The notes under the pieces were generated by a model that was not told where the DNA came from, did no database searches, and was given only the letters and a program-made list of their open reading frames with translations. The position numbers were made by a program, and so were the translations under genes. From positions 1,302,001 through 1,366,000 of the forward strand of contig BEDY01000003.1 of the NCBI GenBank assembly GCA_002335605.1: DNA of 64,000 nt, written 5' to 3'. Positions 43,827 through 54,481 of the stretch are shown piece after piece (positions within the stretch are counted from its first letter, which is position 1; every line of letters begins with the position of its first letter). This DNA comes from Prillingera fragicola. Taxonomy: Eukaryota; Basidiomycota; Tremellomycetes; Trichosporonales; Trichosporonaceae.

Positions 43827-44698
43827 ATGGCTTCTACCGTGCCAAGCCGAGCGTTTCGGGTGCTCGTCATCAACCCAAACTCGACAGAAGTGAGTACAAC
43901 AAGCTTTGACTCTGGTGTCGCCTGTGCCAGAGATCTACCCAAGCGATACCCAATCAGTAAAGTCTGCCAAGAAACACACTGACAACAGTCCTTTACCGAT
44001 GCCATGCGCGCAGCGCTGGGAGACGAGCATGCTCCCCCCGGGTTCGATCTCGACTTCTACACGGCCCCAGCGAGCGCACCAGCGTCGATCGAGGGCACGA
44101 CCGACAGCATTCTCACCGCAGCAGCGTGTCTCTCCGATCTCCGCCCGCGGGTCCAAGAGTGGGATGGGGTAAGCACCTCGTCGCACCCACCGCTGACGCG
44201 CAGTTTGTCGTCGCCTGCTTCTCCGCCCACCCGCTAGCCCACGCCCTGCGCGAGCTCACAGCCGCACCAGTAATGGGCAACCTCGAGGCCCCCCTCCTCC
44301 TGGCCTCCACCCTCGGCACGCGCGTGGGCATCCTCACAACCTCGCCCAGGTGGGAGCCTCTGCTGACCCACGACGTCGCGTCGCTGCACCTCAGCGCACA
44401 GAACAGCGCCGGGGTAGTCTCCTCGGGCCTCTCGGTGCTGGACCTCGAGCACCTCCCGCGCGAGCAGGTCGTGGCTACGCTGTGCGAGGTGGCTGTCGTG
44501 GAGCTGCAGGGGAAGCGGGCTGCAGACGTGATTGTGCTTGGGTGTGCGGGCATGGTGGGGCTTGATGCTGCGATTCGTCTGGCTTGCAGGCCTGGCATGG
44601 TTGTTTTGGATCCTGTGCGGTGTGCGCTTGAGATGCTTTGCGCTGTTTTGCGGGCGGGAGGGAAGACCTCCAAGGTGGGTATGTATGCCCCGGCATGA
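43827..44698 (+). CDS. Asp/Glu/hydantoin racemase family protein (DCG1-like)
   Basis: Cofactor-independent two-cysteine racemase family. Exons 43827-43889, 43989-44168, 44204-44698, 245 aa. The start motif VLVINPNST is the family signature. Both catalytic cysteines are present and in the expected settings: Cys86 in VVACFSAHPL and Cys195 in VLGCAGMVGLDA. GTRVGILTT is the usual middle strand. In budding yeast the homologue DCG1 lies in the DAL (allantoin) gene cluster; here the gene is divergent from an NCS1 permease, which suggests that the two act on the same ureide or 5-substituted hydantoin, with the racemase interconverting enantiomers. The substrate itself is not readable. Confidence 0.88.
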
Positions 44699-45293
44699 GT
44701 CTAGAGCTGCTATGCATGCATGTATCTTGCCAGAGGTGCAGAAGGAGCGTCAACAGGTCGTCTAGGACTCTTTGGTGGAGGTGTATATTTAGCAGATTAG
44801 CCGCAAGTTGCACATTTACTTCCGTGCTTGTCATTTGCTTTACACATGCTGAACGGCGGGTCATCCATCATACGTGAGCATGGCATCTTGAATCCTCTTA
44901 CGCAGGTAAACTCTCGTACCCGCTCCACGAGCTGTCGTAAGCAAAGACTATTGTAATCTTAATCAGTGTAGAGGATGCCGAAGCATGCATATCTCGGGTT
45001 CCTTTAAGATATCCACCATCTCGGCAATCAGAGTGAGGACCTGATAGCAAGGGTATCAAGTGACGCCGGGACTGGCTTGTTGAACGAGACCTGGTTCATC
45101 GCCCTTGCCCAACGTTATCTACCACTCTGGCGCAGAATGCCATTAACAGCCATCTAGAGGCAGTGGTGCAGCAGACAGGTAAAACCATTATAGAGATATG
45201 CAGATGATGTAAAGCCTCGCGGCGTCTATGTAATGTAATGATGCTGTAAAATGCTGCTGATGCTATGCCAAGCTTGGCCGCTCAAAAACTAGT
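44699..45293. other. Convergent intergenic region, 600 nt
   Basis: Between the racemase and the MFS gene, both ending here. AT-richer than the flanks. No coding frame, repeat or RNA gene supported. Confidence 0.5.
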
Positions 45294-46895
45294 CTAGTTC
45301 TTGGTGGCACGCTTCGATGCCTCGCGAATGGGCCCACCCTTGAAGAAGAAGATGAAGGGGATGGGCGCGATCGCGACTGAGATGCACGCGAGGGTGAGGC
45401 CGGCCTGCCAAAAGCCCATGTTGTGGAACATTTGGGTGATCCAGAGGGGCACCGAGGCGCCGATGAGCGAGCGCATGAGGGTCTTGGCGGCGACGGCTGA
45501 GGCGGCAAAGTTCGAGTACGAGTCGACAATGTACGAGTTTGCCGAAATGTAGATGACGAGCATGGCAAAGCCAAAGAGGACACCGGCGGCGGCGGGGCCG
45601 ACCCAGATGATGCCGTCGTACGAGGTAAAGGCAAAGACGAAGAGGGACATGGGGAGCACGAGGCAGCCGAGCATCATGAGGTAGAGGCGGGCCTCGGGAA
45701 CGGGACCGTTGCGGCAGTGGCGCTTGTAGAGGCGCTCCTGGATGGGGGTCACGCACATGGCGAGCATGATTCCGAGAATGATGGAGCAGAACGAGACACC
45801 AGTCATGCCCATGTTCCAGCCACGGATCTCTTCAAATGCGATAGGGAAAGCAAAGAAGAGAGCGTAGAGAAGCGAGTAGATGAAGGAGAGGTAGAACGAC
45901 ATGAAGAGAATAATGGGCTCGCAGAACATGAGGACAAAGGGACGGAGGAGCGCGGTCTTGAGACGGGGGCCAAGGGGCTCGTACTCGGTGTCGTGGATCG
46001 AAACATAGACGTCCGTGTTGTTCTCCTTGTTGAGCTTGGCGGCCTTGCGACGGAGAATCACAGGGTGGTAGGTCTCGGGGTTGAGGAAGGTGCAGGCGGT
46101 GACGACGCCGACAAGGATGAAGAGGACCCAGTAGATCCAGCGCCACTGACCAGTCTTGAGGGCAATCCAGCCGCCAAACAGAGGACCCAGGCAGGGACCC
46201 ATGAAGAGAGTCATTGAGAAGATGGCCATGGGGATACCACGGTCCTCGACGGCCCAGACGTCGGCAATCGAGCCACCGACGTTGGACATAGGTGCTGACG
46301 ACGCGATGCCGGCAATCATGCGGCCGGCGAGCATGGTGGCAATGTTGGGGGCGAGGCACGAGGGGAGAGTGAAGATGAAGAAGAAGAAGAACGAGATGCA
46401 GTACACGGGCTTGCGGCCAATCATCTCGGAAAGGGGCGCAAAGAGGAGGGGACCGACACCGAAACCGACGACGAAGAGAGTGATGGAAAGGTAGATGGCC
46501 TCGTTGGAGACGTGCAGGTCGACGGCCTGGTCGTGCAGGTCACCCGTAGGCATGGCCGATCCCAGAGCAACGGTAAGGCAGAGCATTGCGCAGGTACCGG
46601 TCGAAAAGCTAGTTTTCGTCAGCCACTGTGGCGATGGATGTTTCTGCCACACTCACCACTTGCGGCCCATGCCCCAGTTGCGAGGGTTCTCCTTGGAACC
46701 CTCCTCGAAATCGACAAGAATTTTGCCGTCCTTGGTCTTGTCACCGTTCGCGGGAACGTGCTCGTTGACCTCGGTGCTAGACGACATCGTCGAGATGGCA
46801 CCGTCGCGCTCGACGGGCTCATCCTCGAGAGCGCGCTCCTGCTTCTCGGTGAAGATTGGCGGCTGGGCAAACTCGGCCTCGACAGGCTCGATCAT
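45294..46895 (-). CDS. MFS transporter, DHA1 drug/polyamine exporter type
   Basis: Proton-coupled plasma membrane exporter of the major facilitator superfamily. Exons 46657-46895 and 45294-46608 on the minus strand, 517 aa. A ~85-residue hydrophilic N-terminus rich in Glu/Asp ends in the NPRNWGMGRK motif that precedes helix 1 in fungal DHA1 proteins. Twelve helices follow. Motif A is VGPLLFAPLSEMIGRKPVY; the antiporter motif C is in MTLFMGPCLGPLFGGWI. A ~50-residue loop with charged residues separates helices 6 and 7. The substrate is not evident; relatives move polyamines, azoles, cycloheximide or organic acids. The splice junction gives Cys after GRK, where many relatives have Trp. Confidence 0.9.
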
Positions 46896-48248
46896 TGTGG
46901 GCGGGTGGAGAGGGGAAAGGGTGAGGTGGGGATAGTGGGTGGCGCGGAAACGACGTGAGAAAGGTAAGACCTTGAGAGCGGGCGTGGTCAAGATGGGAGA
47001 AACGAATGGGGACCAACCTGCCACGACCACGTCGGACTATATGTATCGCTGCACCATGACTTTCAGCTTTTGCGAACGCCCCCACCCACCCCGGGACCTC
47101 GGAGACTCGGAGCCAGGATCGTGACATTATCTTCAGGACGGCCAATAGATACTGCGGTGGCGCGAGAGCGGACATGGGGTCTGGCCACGAAGCTCGGGGC
47201 ATGTGGTAGGGAATCCACCGATAACCTGTGGTACATCCATCAATGCTCAACACCACTCCGTCCATCTCCGCGCTCCGTGGTGTCCGCTTGCTGAAGAGTC
47301 AGATCAGGATTCGCCACGTGGGACACGTGCAGATCCTCCAGGAACCGGTACTATTCCCTGAATGCCTCCGATCATGACGTCCAAAACCGCGGCCGAGCAG
47401 ACTCATCCACCGAAGACGGGCCACCACTCGACGTTGAATTACGCCGTTTCATTGGGCCGTGCTCTTACGGCCGCCCAGAACAGCTGCTCCTCGTGGACTT
47501 GTGGGATCTTGCTCGTAAATTGCTGCATCGAGGACAAAGCCAGTCCCGGCGGCAGCGGCACAAGTCTGGGCTAAAGTTGCACAGTTCGCGTGTCCCTCGT
47601 CCCTCACCTTGGCCCCTCCTTGGTCAAGGGAAGCACCCTGTTAGGGGAACCGCGAGTCATTGACGTAGGGGCGCGCGTGTAGGGAATGGTGGGAACCAGA
47701 TGGCTGTCTGTCCAAAGTTACGAAGTATCGTTGTGACTAGGCCTGGCGAGTCCGGCTCGAGCGGAGACCTGGGGAGGACGTGGTTCATGATGCTGCTGCG
47801 GGTTCAAGAGCAGATTGCATCACAAAGGACTGGTGTGCGTGCGCTGGAAGCGACTGAACGAGCAGCTCCTCTCACACAGAAGACCGTGGTGGCCGACCTC
47901 CACATTAGTGGCGGTTCCAGGAACGGTTCAAAATTGACAGACATGGGACTATTTTCACCTTGTGTCCATCTCGGCAATCTAGGCCAATTCTGCCGAGGCC
48001 GTCATTTGTCCGTCATGACCGTGTCTTCCACAAAGGCATAGCAGCCAGCTATACCACAGTTACATGCTATGCGACTCTAGACTGCAGCATCGTAAGACGC
48101 CGTATCTCCCCTAACACCCTCCCCAATGATGCACAAACAATGTGTGACTCCTCCGGCTCCTCTAGCGGGTGAACGTGGTGCCTCGCGCAGCCCCCACACC
48201 GAGAACTGAAGCCCCACAGCACTCAGCCGCGAGCGACGGCCGCGGTAT
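46896..48248. other. Intergenic region, 1.35 kb
   Basis: Upstream of the MFS gene and downstream of TFB1. No frame on either strand has a recognisable domain. I see no repeat or RNA gene. Confidence 0.45.
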
Positions 48249-50240
48249 CTATACCTTGACAGGAGCGCCAACTCGTATCTTCTCACGCTGTAGTGCCACT
48301 CCCACGGCACTGAGTGTCGGTGCCAGAGCGGCCCGGACGCGTTCCGGATCACACCGCTCCATTTCCGCCAGAGTCACAATGGCGTTGACTTTGCCCTCGG
48401 TACCTTCGAGATAGCGCGCCATTTTGGCTGCACGTGCCGCCCGGGCTGCTGGTGCGTGGGCTGCTGACCCCGCGCCCAAGCTACCGGGTTGCGGAGGCAG
48501 GACAGCCGACCAGTACTGCCTCAAGAACTCGGTCGCGGCGTTGTGACACGAGCGCATCTGCTCGAGAATCTGTGACGGGAGGGTCGCGTACTCGGCCGCC
48601 TCGGCATTCGAGGCGACGTGCATGTCGCGGACAACACGCATAGCGACAGCCTGAGCATCTCGCTGGAACACAAACTTTTCGTACTGTGCTGCCTGCTCAG
48701 GCGTAGCCTCATGTGCCGGGTTGGCGGGGTTGGGCATGCAGACATGAGCAAAGTCTACTGCCCAATCGGCGACCTCTGCAGCCTGTGCATCGGCGAGTTC
48801 GAGTAGCTCGGCATCGGTTCGTCCGGGAAGAATGCCGCGCGCCCCGTCCGCCTTCTTGTCGTCGGACGTGTCCTGGACGTCGAGGGGGATAGAGGCTGGC
48901 GCCGCAGGTGCCCGCAAGTCGGCGTATTCAATTTCCTCGTAGATGTGCCTGTCGTCCAGCACCGTTGCAGATGTCCCCTTATCCTGATCCTTGCGCCCAG
49001 CCTGCAAGAGCTTCTCAGAGTGGTCGTTAAAGCGTCGGATGAGCGGCAGCGACGACCGCTCTTTGCCGGCCTGCATGGTCACGTCGCGGATCGTAGTTGA
49101 CTCGCCGTGGTCCTCTTCCGTTGCAGCAAGGTTAAGGAAGGTGGCGACATTCTCGGTGATCTCCTTGCGTGGCTGGACATCCCAGTCCGGGTCCTCGAGA
49201 TAGACGTCGAAAATGTCGTCCTTTTTCCGGCTGCCTTCATCCGTGGCCGATTTACGGACCGACGCGCGATGCCTTTCCCACAGCGTCGAGGTAAAGTATC
49301 GCTTCCAGAATTCGGTCTCCGAAACTCGAGGGACGTTCTTGGCGTATGCATCCTGCACGACAGGAAACTCTTCAAAGATCTCGCGTGTGAGCTCCTTGGT
49401 AATGTTGAGCACGACCGGTCCAGATTCCGCCTTTTTCACTCCAACACCCGTACCACCGACAATCTTGCCGCTGTCCTTTTTGCCGCCTGTCAGGTCGAAG
49501 CGATCATCCAGGAGACGAGATGGTCGACCTGGTCGCTGAGCATAGGCGAGCTCCTCGGCCTTGATGAGTGCCTCTCGGCCGTCCCAGAACTCGTCCTCAC
49601 TGATCTGCTTGGCCATGACGAGCTCTTTATGAAGCAGCTTGAGCGTAGGATTCTTGAGCAGCACGCGCCTGCGTAGAGCGTTCACCCTGTTTCGCTCCTT
49701 GCTATCCATGTCATCGGCCTTGCGCTTCCGGACGAGGGTCGAGCCAGATGGTGTCCCGGGTGTTGAGACACCAGCGGAAGACGGGGCCGCAGAGCTGGCA
49801 TTAGCTGCAGCAACTGCTGCTACAACACCCGCTGGCGTTCCCGCACCAGGCGTGCTTGCGGGAGCTGCCCCTGGTGTCGCTACGCCGCCGGCGGCCTTGT
49901 TCTGAGCAACGAATGGAATGAGCGTGTCCTGCACCTTTTGGCGGTCGTCACGCTTCGTCTCGGCGGTGAAGGTAAACGTCAGGCCGCCTTCGGGCACGTT
50001 GTCCTTGAACAACAGCTTGAGCGAGACGTTGGCTGACTCTGCCTTGCTTGCCATCATATCTGCTGTCAGTGTTCATGGTCATGGCATGCGCTCACTGGAC
50101 ACGCGGGGTAGTGCCTGCTGTTGCCTATCCATCTTGCCTACGGCCGTTGGTCCCCATGCGATGTGGGTTGCTGTGAGGGACAGCGTTCCGGGGACTTTTT
50201 TGAAGGACGCTGCAAAGCGCAGCGTCTCGGTGGCTGCCAT
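48249..50240 (-). CDS. TFB1: TFIIH core subunit p62/TFB1
   Basis: Subunit of general transcription and nucleotide excision repair factor TFIIH, acting in the nucleus. Exons 50096-50240 and 48249-50059 on the minus strand, 651 aa. The N-terminus is the PH-like domain (LRFAASFKKVPGTLSLTATH followed by SLKLLFKD and LTFTFTAE), which contacts activators, TFIIE and XPC. A Thr/Ala/Pro linker follows. Two BSD-type segments are seen with their aromatic pairs: SEDEFWDGREALIKAEELAY and SETEFWKRYFTSTLWERHRA. The C-terminal part has the helical region typical of p62, ending in a basic IRVGAPVKV tail. It is divergent from a DUF952 gene with 417 nt between starts. Confidence 0.9.
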
Positions 50241-50657
50241 TGTGAGGAAAGGGCGACCAGCGAGACTGAGCAGGGAGAGTACAAGAACTGGGTACTCAAT
50301 GTGCTCGTAACCTTTGTTCAACACCGTCATCCCGGAAGCAATTGGGTGGCGACTGTTGGGGTAAAAGGGAGGGATGCAATAAGAATTTGCTTCCGTGGCC
50401 ATGCCGCGCACTGTCGCGTCGATGATTGCCACCGAGGGATCGGCGGGGCGTCAGCGCTTAGGGCGGCATTGACGTCGATCCGCCGTCCTGGCTGGCTGGG
50501 TGTGTTGTTGCCGGTTGGGGACTGGCCTAAATCCATCCGCCATTTATTGCGTGACGCCACGTCTTGCATCTTCACATTCTCCACCTAATCATAGTCTTTC
50601 GCTTGCTCTTACATGCAAGCACTCTTCAACACCTTTAAAGGAGCCAGCAAAAGAACA

Positions 50658-51309
50658 ATGTCTCAGCCAGAGTGGATCTACAAGATCTTCCCCTCGGCCA
50701 CTGCCGACTCGAGGTGAGTGAAACGTGTGTGTGGCTGGCACATGGGACGGACGAGTGTTAGCAGCGGCGGTAGCTGGTCTGATGCTGGGTGGCATGCGAC
50801 ATCCTTTCTGGGGATCCGGGGTGTACAGTAGCCTGCCAGACCCTTGGCGCCTTGCCCAGTTGAACAACCTCTCAGCGCAAGCCGCCACCGCCGCCACCCA
50901 ACATCCCTACAAAGGCTCACACTCGCCAGGTTCTACTTCCCTACCCCCATCCCCGCGTCGCATCAGTTCTTCCTGAACCAGAACGACCTCGAGGACGGCT
51001 TTGTTCACATGTCGACCGCCAAGCAGGTGCCCGGCGTTCTCAACAAGTACTTTGCCGATGCCGACCAGGTCGCCATTCTCCGTATCGAGACTGCGCGTTT
51101 GAGCGCATGGAAGACTGTTACCTGGGACCGTGCCAGTGACGGCCAGAGTGAGTTGAACTGTGTGACACGAGAAAAGCGAGTGCTGACCGTCAGCCTACCC
51201 CCACCTCCGCGCTCACCTCGAGGGCGAGAACATTGACAGCTTCAAGGAGCTCGAGAAGGGCCAGAGCTGGGACGAGGCTCTCAAGTCCATTGCCGACTGG
51301 CTCCAGTAA
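50658..51309 (+). CDS. DUF952 family protein
   Basis: Exons 50658-50713, 50930-51147 and 51194-51309, 129 aa, a normal length for this family of small single-domain proteins. The pattern WIYKIFP near the N-terminus, NDLEDGFVHMSTAKQVPGVL (the GFIHxS core of DUF952), and EGENIDSFKELEKGQSWDEA at the end are characteristic. The function of the family is unknown; a fold related to glutathione or ADP-ribosyl enzymes has been proposed. The gene is compact and divergent from TFB1. The first intron is long for this window (216 nt). Confidence 0.82.
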
Positions 51310-51965
51310 GCCGCGTTGGAGGGCAGTGGGCAAAGGGAAGTTGTCTAGCCATACACGAGTCGAGGCCAGTGCGATGGGATTTGAAGTTCGAGAGTTAGAG
51401 ATGAATACAAATGGTCCCTGCATCGCGCCAGTGGCAGAGTCCGTGGCATGGCTTGGCCGACGTGCTGTGGCTTGCAATCAATAAGGACTCGAAGGCCAGC
51501 TGCAGGATATGTCCAATCCGGCGAGGTGGTGCCGATTCGAGTTGTGCATTGCCATCTTGACGGAGAAAGCAGCCGCGCCAAGTCTTGCCTGGACATTGCT
51601 CTGTTGCTAGTTAGCTACCTCCCCTCGATTACAATGTGCAGGCAGCATACATCTCAGAGTCTGTGCATCTCATCTCAGCTAACACCATGCATGTCAGTCC
51701 TCAGCTCGCTTGAGCTCGCTCGAGCTCGCTTGCCACCGCCAAAGAAGCGCAACGTGCATTACGAGTGACGTGATTAGCCCGCCACCAGAGTGGAGGCGGT
51801 CATTCCCGTCCCAACTCGACTCGGCATCTCGCCAAAGTCTCGCTTCATGCTCAGTCAGCTAGATCGTTGCTACTCGAATCTCTTCAGTACTTAACAGCTC
51901 GTCCACGACCCGTCATACCCATCCCCACCCTTCTTCGTCTCTTTGCCCGCACAACCGCGCGCACG
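51310..51965. other. Intergenic region, 650 nt
   Basis: Between the DUF952 gene and the PaiB-like gene. It holds a short gagctcgct/gctcgagct-rich patch near 51708-51730. No coding frame is supported. Confidence 0.45.
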
Positions 51966-52697
51966 ATGTACATTCGCCCAGTGCACGCCGAGCTGGACCT
52001 CCCGGTCCTCCAGCAGTTTGTCAAAGACAACCCGCTGGGTCTCTTCACAACAGCAATCAAACACGACAAGCACGCCACGATCCAAACCACGCACATTCCG
52101 TGGATAATCGACGTGCCGGACGACGGCTCCCCCGGCGTGATCCGCGCGCACATGGCGCGCGCCAACCCGCAGGCCAAGGTGCTGATTGACGCGGCCACGG
52201 CGGCAGGCGGCGCGAACGGCAGCGTCGAGCTGCCCGACGAGGTGCTCGTGCTCTTCAACGCGCCCGCGCACTCGTACGTCACGCCCAAGTTTTACACAAC
52301 CACGAAACCCGACACGGGCAAGGTCGTGCCGACGTGGAACTATGCTGCTGTCCAGGCCTACGGCCCGCTGCGGGTGTATGCGAGCGGGGACGAGACCAAG
52401 GCGTTTCTCGACAAGCAGGTGGCCGAGCTCACTCTCCAGCAGGAGGTTGCGGCGGGGTACGCTGCCAAGCCGTGGACGGTGGATGAGGCGCCGGTAAAGT
52501 ATAGTGATTTGTTGAAAAAGGCCATCATTGGGCTCGAGATCAAGGTCGAGCGCCTCGAGGGCAGGTTCAAGCTGTCACAGGAGAGTGGAGAGGGGGATTG
52601 GAATGGCGTCGTCGACGGGTTCAAGGGGTTGGGGACTGCCAATGGCGACGCGATGGCCAAGATGGTCCAGGATAGGTGTCCGCATGCCAAGGCTTAG
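51966..52697 (+). CDS. PaiB-like FMN-binding protein
   Basis: Intronless, 243 aa. The N-terminus MYIRPVHAELDLPVLQQFVKDNPLGLF is the standard opening of the PaiB/FMN-binding negative regulator family, followed by the split-barrel flavin-binding core: THIPWIID, GVIRAHMARANPQ, VLVLFNAPAHSYVTPKFY and VVPTWNYAAVQAYGPLRV. The C-terminal helices (LLKKAIIGLEIKVERLEGRFKLSQ) match the family. Bacterial PaiB influences sporulation and protease genes; fungal members are widespread and of unknown role, perhaps flavin-linked enzymes rather than regulators. The ATG at 51966 was chosen because the frame upstream lacks an ATG and the family starts at MYIR. It has no intron, unlike nearly all neighbours. Confidence 0.88.
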   Translation: MYIRPVHAELDLPVLQQFVKDNPLGLFTTAIKHDKHATIQTTHIPWIIDVPDDGSPGVIRAHMARANPQAKVLIDAATAAGGANGSVELPDEVLVLFNAPAHSYVTPKFYTTTKPDTGKVVPTWNYAAVQAYGPLRVYASGDETKAFLDKQVAELTLQQEVAAGYAAKPWTVDEAPVKYSDLLKKAIIGLEIKVERLEGRFKLSQESGEGDWNGVVDGFKGLGTANGDAMAKMVQDRCPHAKA

Positions 52698-53894
52698 AGC
52701 ATGGCTGCGAGGAGTGGTTGTGTGCACTAGGTGTAATCGATGTAATTGTTTCTCACAGCAGGATAGCCTCAGCGCGGCACTGGACTGGGTCTACCAAAAG
52801 TTCAACCTGTGCAGGCAGGCCTCGTTGCCAAGGGTGTACAGTGCCTCTCATATTCCCGTAAACACGTCCTCGGAGGCGTCGATCGCACCGTCGCTTGTCG
52901 AGCCCCTCAGAGATCAGGTTGCACACATGGTACAGGCAGTCAATGGCTCTGCAGCCTATGTTACCATCCTGCTGGTCAGTGAGCAACGTATAGCCATGTC
53001 GTGTGAGTAGGCGACCGCGGCCGAGACCCGTCCGAGACGACACGAAACCTGTTGGTGATGTCGCAAGCTATCCAGAGATTGTCCCTGGAGCACCGAGGTC
53101 TTGTCTCAGAGGCACAGCTCCTGCTCTGATCGCACTCTCTGAAGACTGACAATCGTGCAGCTTGCAGCTTGCAAGACGTCGCCGGTGTTCACCGCGGCCA
53201 AGTCGGTCTAGGATCGTGCCTGCACCAAGGCACATGAGTCATTGTTGATGCTCACAGCTCACAGCTCATGTGCATGTGCAAGCATGCACGCCGACATGGA
53301 GAGCGGGCATGAGACCGCTGCAGCTGCACGGCCACTCCAGAACAGCGGATCCATCGGATCTGTGGATCTGCCAGGCAACCACCTGACCAGGAGTGTGGCT
53401 CCAAAGGATCCAACGCCCACAGGTCCCACGACGAGTGCAAGTGGCGGTGTACGTACAGTACGTGGTCATCCGCCGCTTTTGCTTTCCCTGTTCGCTGCTG
53501 TGGCCACCAGGCAAAGGTATGCAGAGGTATGCAAGCTGCTAGGGATGCAGCTGCTGCGTCATCTTCAGAGGATCAGAGGCCAGATACCAGAGGCTGTTGT
53601 GCTCCGCCTGCTCGCTCGGCTGTGGACACTGTGTGGGCTGGGCACTGCTGTCGTGTATCCCACTCTCAGAGCTGGGCTGTGGAAAAACACTTGGTGTCCA
53701 TCTAGACATTGCTCTTGACTAGACCGTGCTCTCACTAGACATTGGTCTCGGCTAAACCCTCCCTCCTCGCCAGTCATTCTTCACGAGACGCAACCAGACA
53801 CGACCAAACGCACGTCCCACGACTACCACGACCAAAGCGAAATCGTGCCTCCACTTATCTTCTCCTCCCCGCCATCCTCCCACCCCTCCCCGAG
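52698..53894. other. Intergenic region, 1.2 kb
   Basis: No supported gene. A frame on the plus strand around 53242-53718 lacks any domain. The sequence just before 53895 is CT-rich and is probably the next gene's leader. Confidence 0.45.
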
Positions 53895-54318
53895 ATGCCC
53901 CCCCTAGGCTCAACCCTCACCTTCCTCATAGACGACACGCCCGACTACCTCCTGCACCTCTCGCCGGACAACGACCCCGAGACCCTCGCGCGGACATGTG
54001 AGCTGCTCCTCGGCGTGGGGTTTTTGGGGCTCACCGTCGCCGTGTGGTGGTGCTTGCTCCGCATCGAGGCTATCCTCGCCTCGGGGAAGCGCGGCGGGGA
54101 GGAGGACGGGTTGGAGGGGTGGGTCGGTGGAGAGCGATGGGTCGGTGGAGAGCGGTGGGTCGGTGGAGAGAGATGGGTCGGTCGGCGCGCGAGCGAGGGT
54201 AGGTCTGTGTATGTGGAGGGTGCTGACGGTAGAAATGTTTGGGGCATACTCGTCGAGTATGGATGCGAGTCCCGCGCTGGGGCTCACTGGCATGTCGCCG
54301 CGAACGCCGCCGATGTGA
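53895..54318 (+). CDS. Small single-pass membrane protein with 6-residue repeats
   Basis: Exons 53895-54198 and 54233-54318 with a 34-nt intron (GTAGGT, GCTGAC branch, GGTAG), 129 aa. The intron model is favoured because it stops cleanly at 54318, whereas the unspliced frame runs into the opposite gene. One hydrophobic helix (LLLGVGFLGLTVAVWWCLL) is preceded by a short acidic N-terminus and followed by a basic/acidic loop and three to four copies of WVGGER (18-bp DNA units). The C-terminus is Ser/Pro/Met-rich. I do not recognise the family. It could be an assembly factor or a lineage-specific peptide. Confidence 0.5.
54120..54181 (+). repeat. 18-bp tandem repeat, about 3.4 copies
   Basis: Units tgggtcggtggagagcga, tgggtcggtggagagcgg, tgggtcggtggagagaga start at 54120, 54138 and 54156, with a partial fourth copy from 54174. 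In frame in the small membrane protein they encode WVGGER. Confidence 0.92.
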
Positions 54319-54481
54319 CGCTGAGGACAATGACAGTGATGTTTATAATGAGCATTGAGCAGGGCAACTGCGCCGATCATTCAAGTGGACTGGGTCCGTC
54401 ATATGCATGTGTAGTAGTACAACATTCGCGAGGCTTCGACTCGTATGGCCTTTGTAGTCACTGCGTGCGAGGCCGCGTCGC

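Noticed and set aside
51867..51965. 33-residue N-terminal extension of the PaiB-like protein
   Set aside because: It would start at TTG. The family start MYIRP at 51966 fits homologues.
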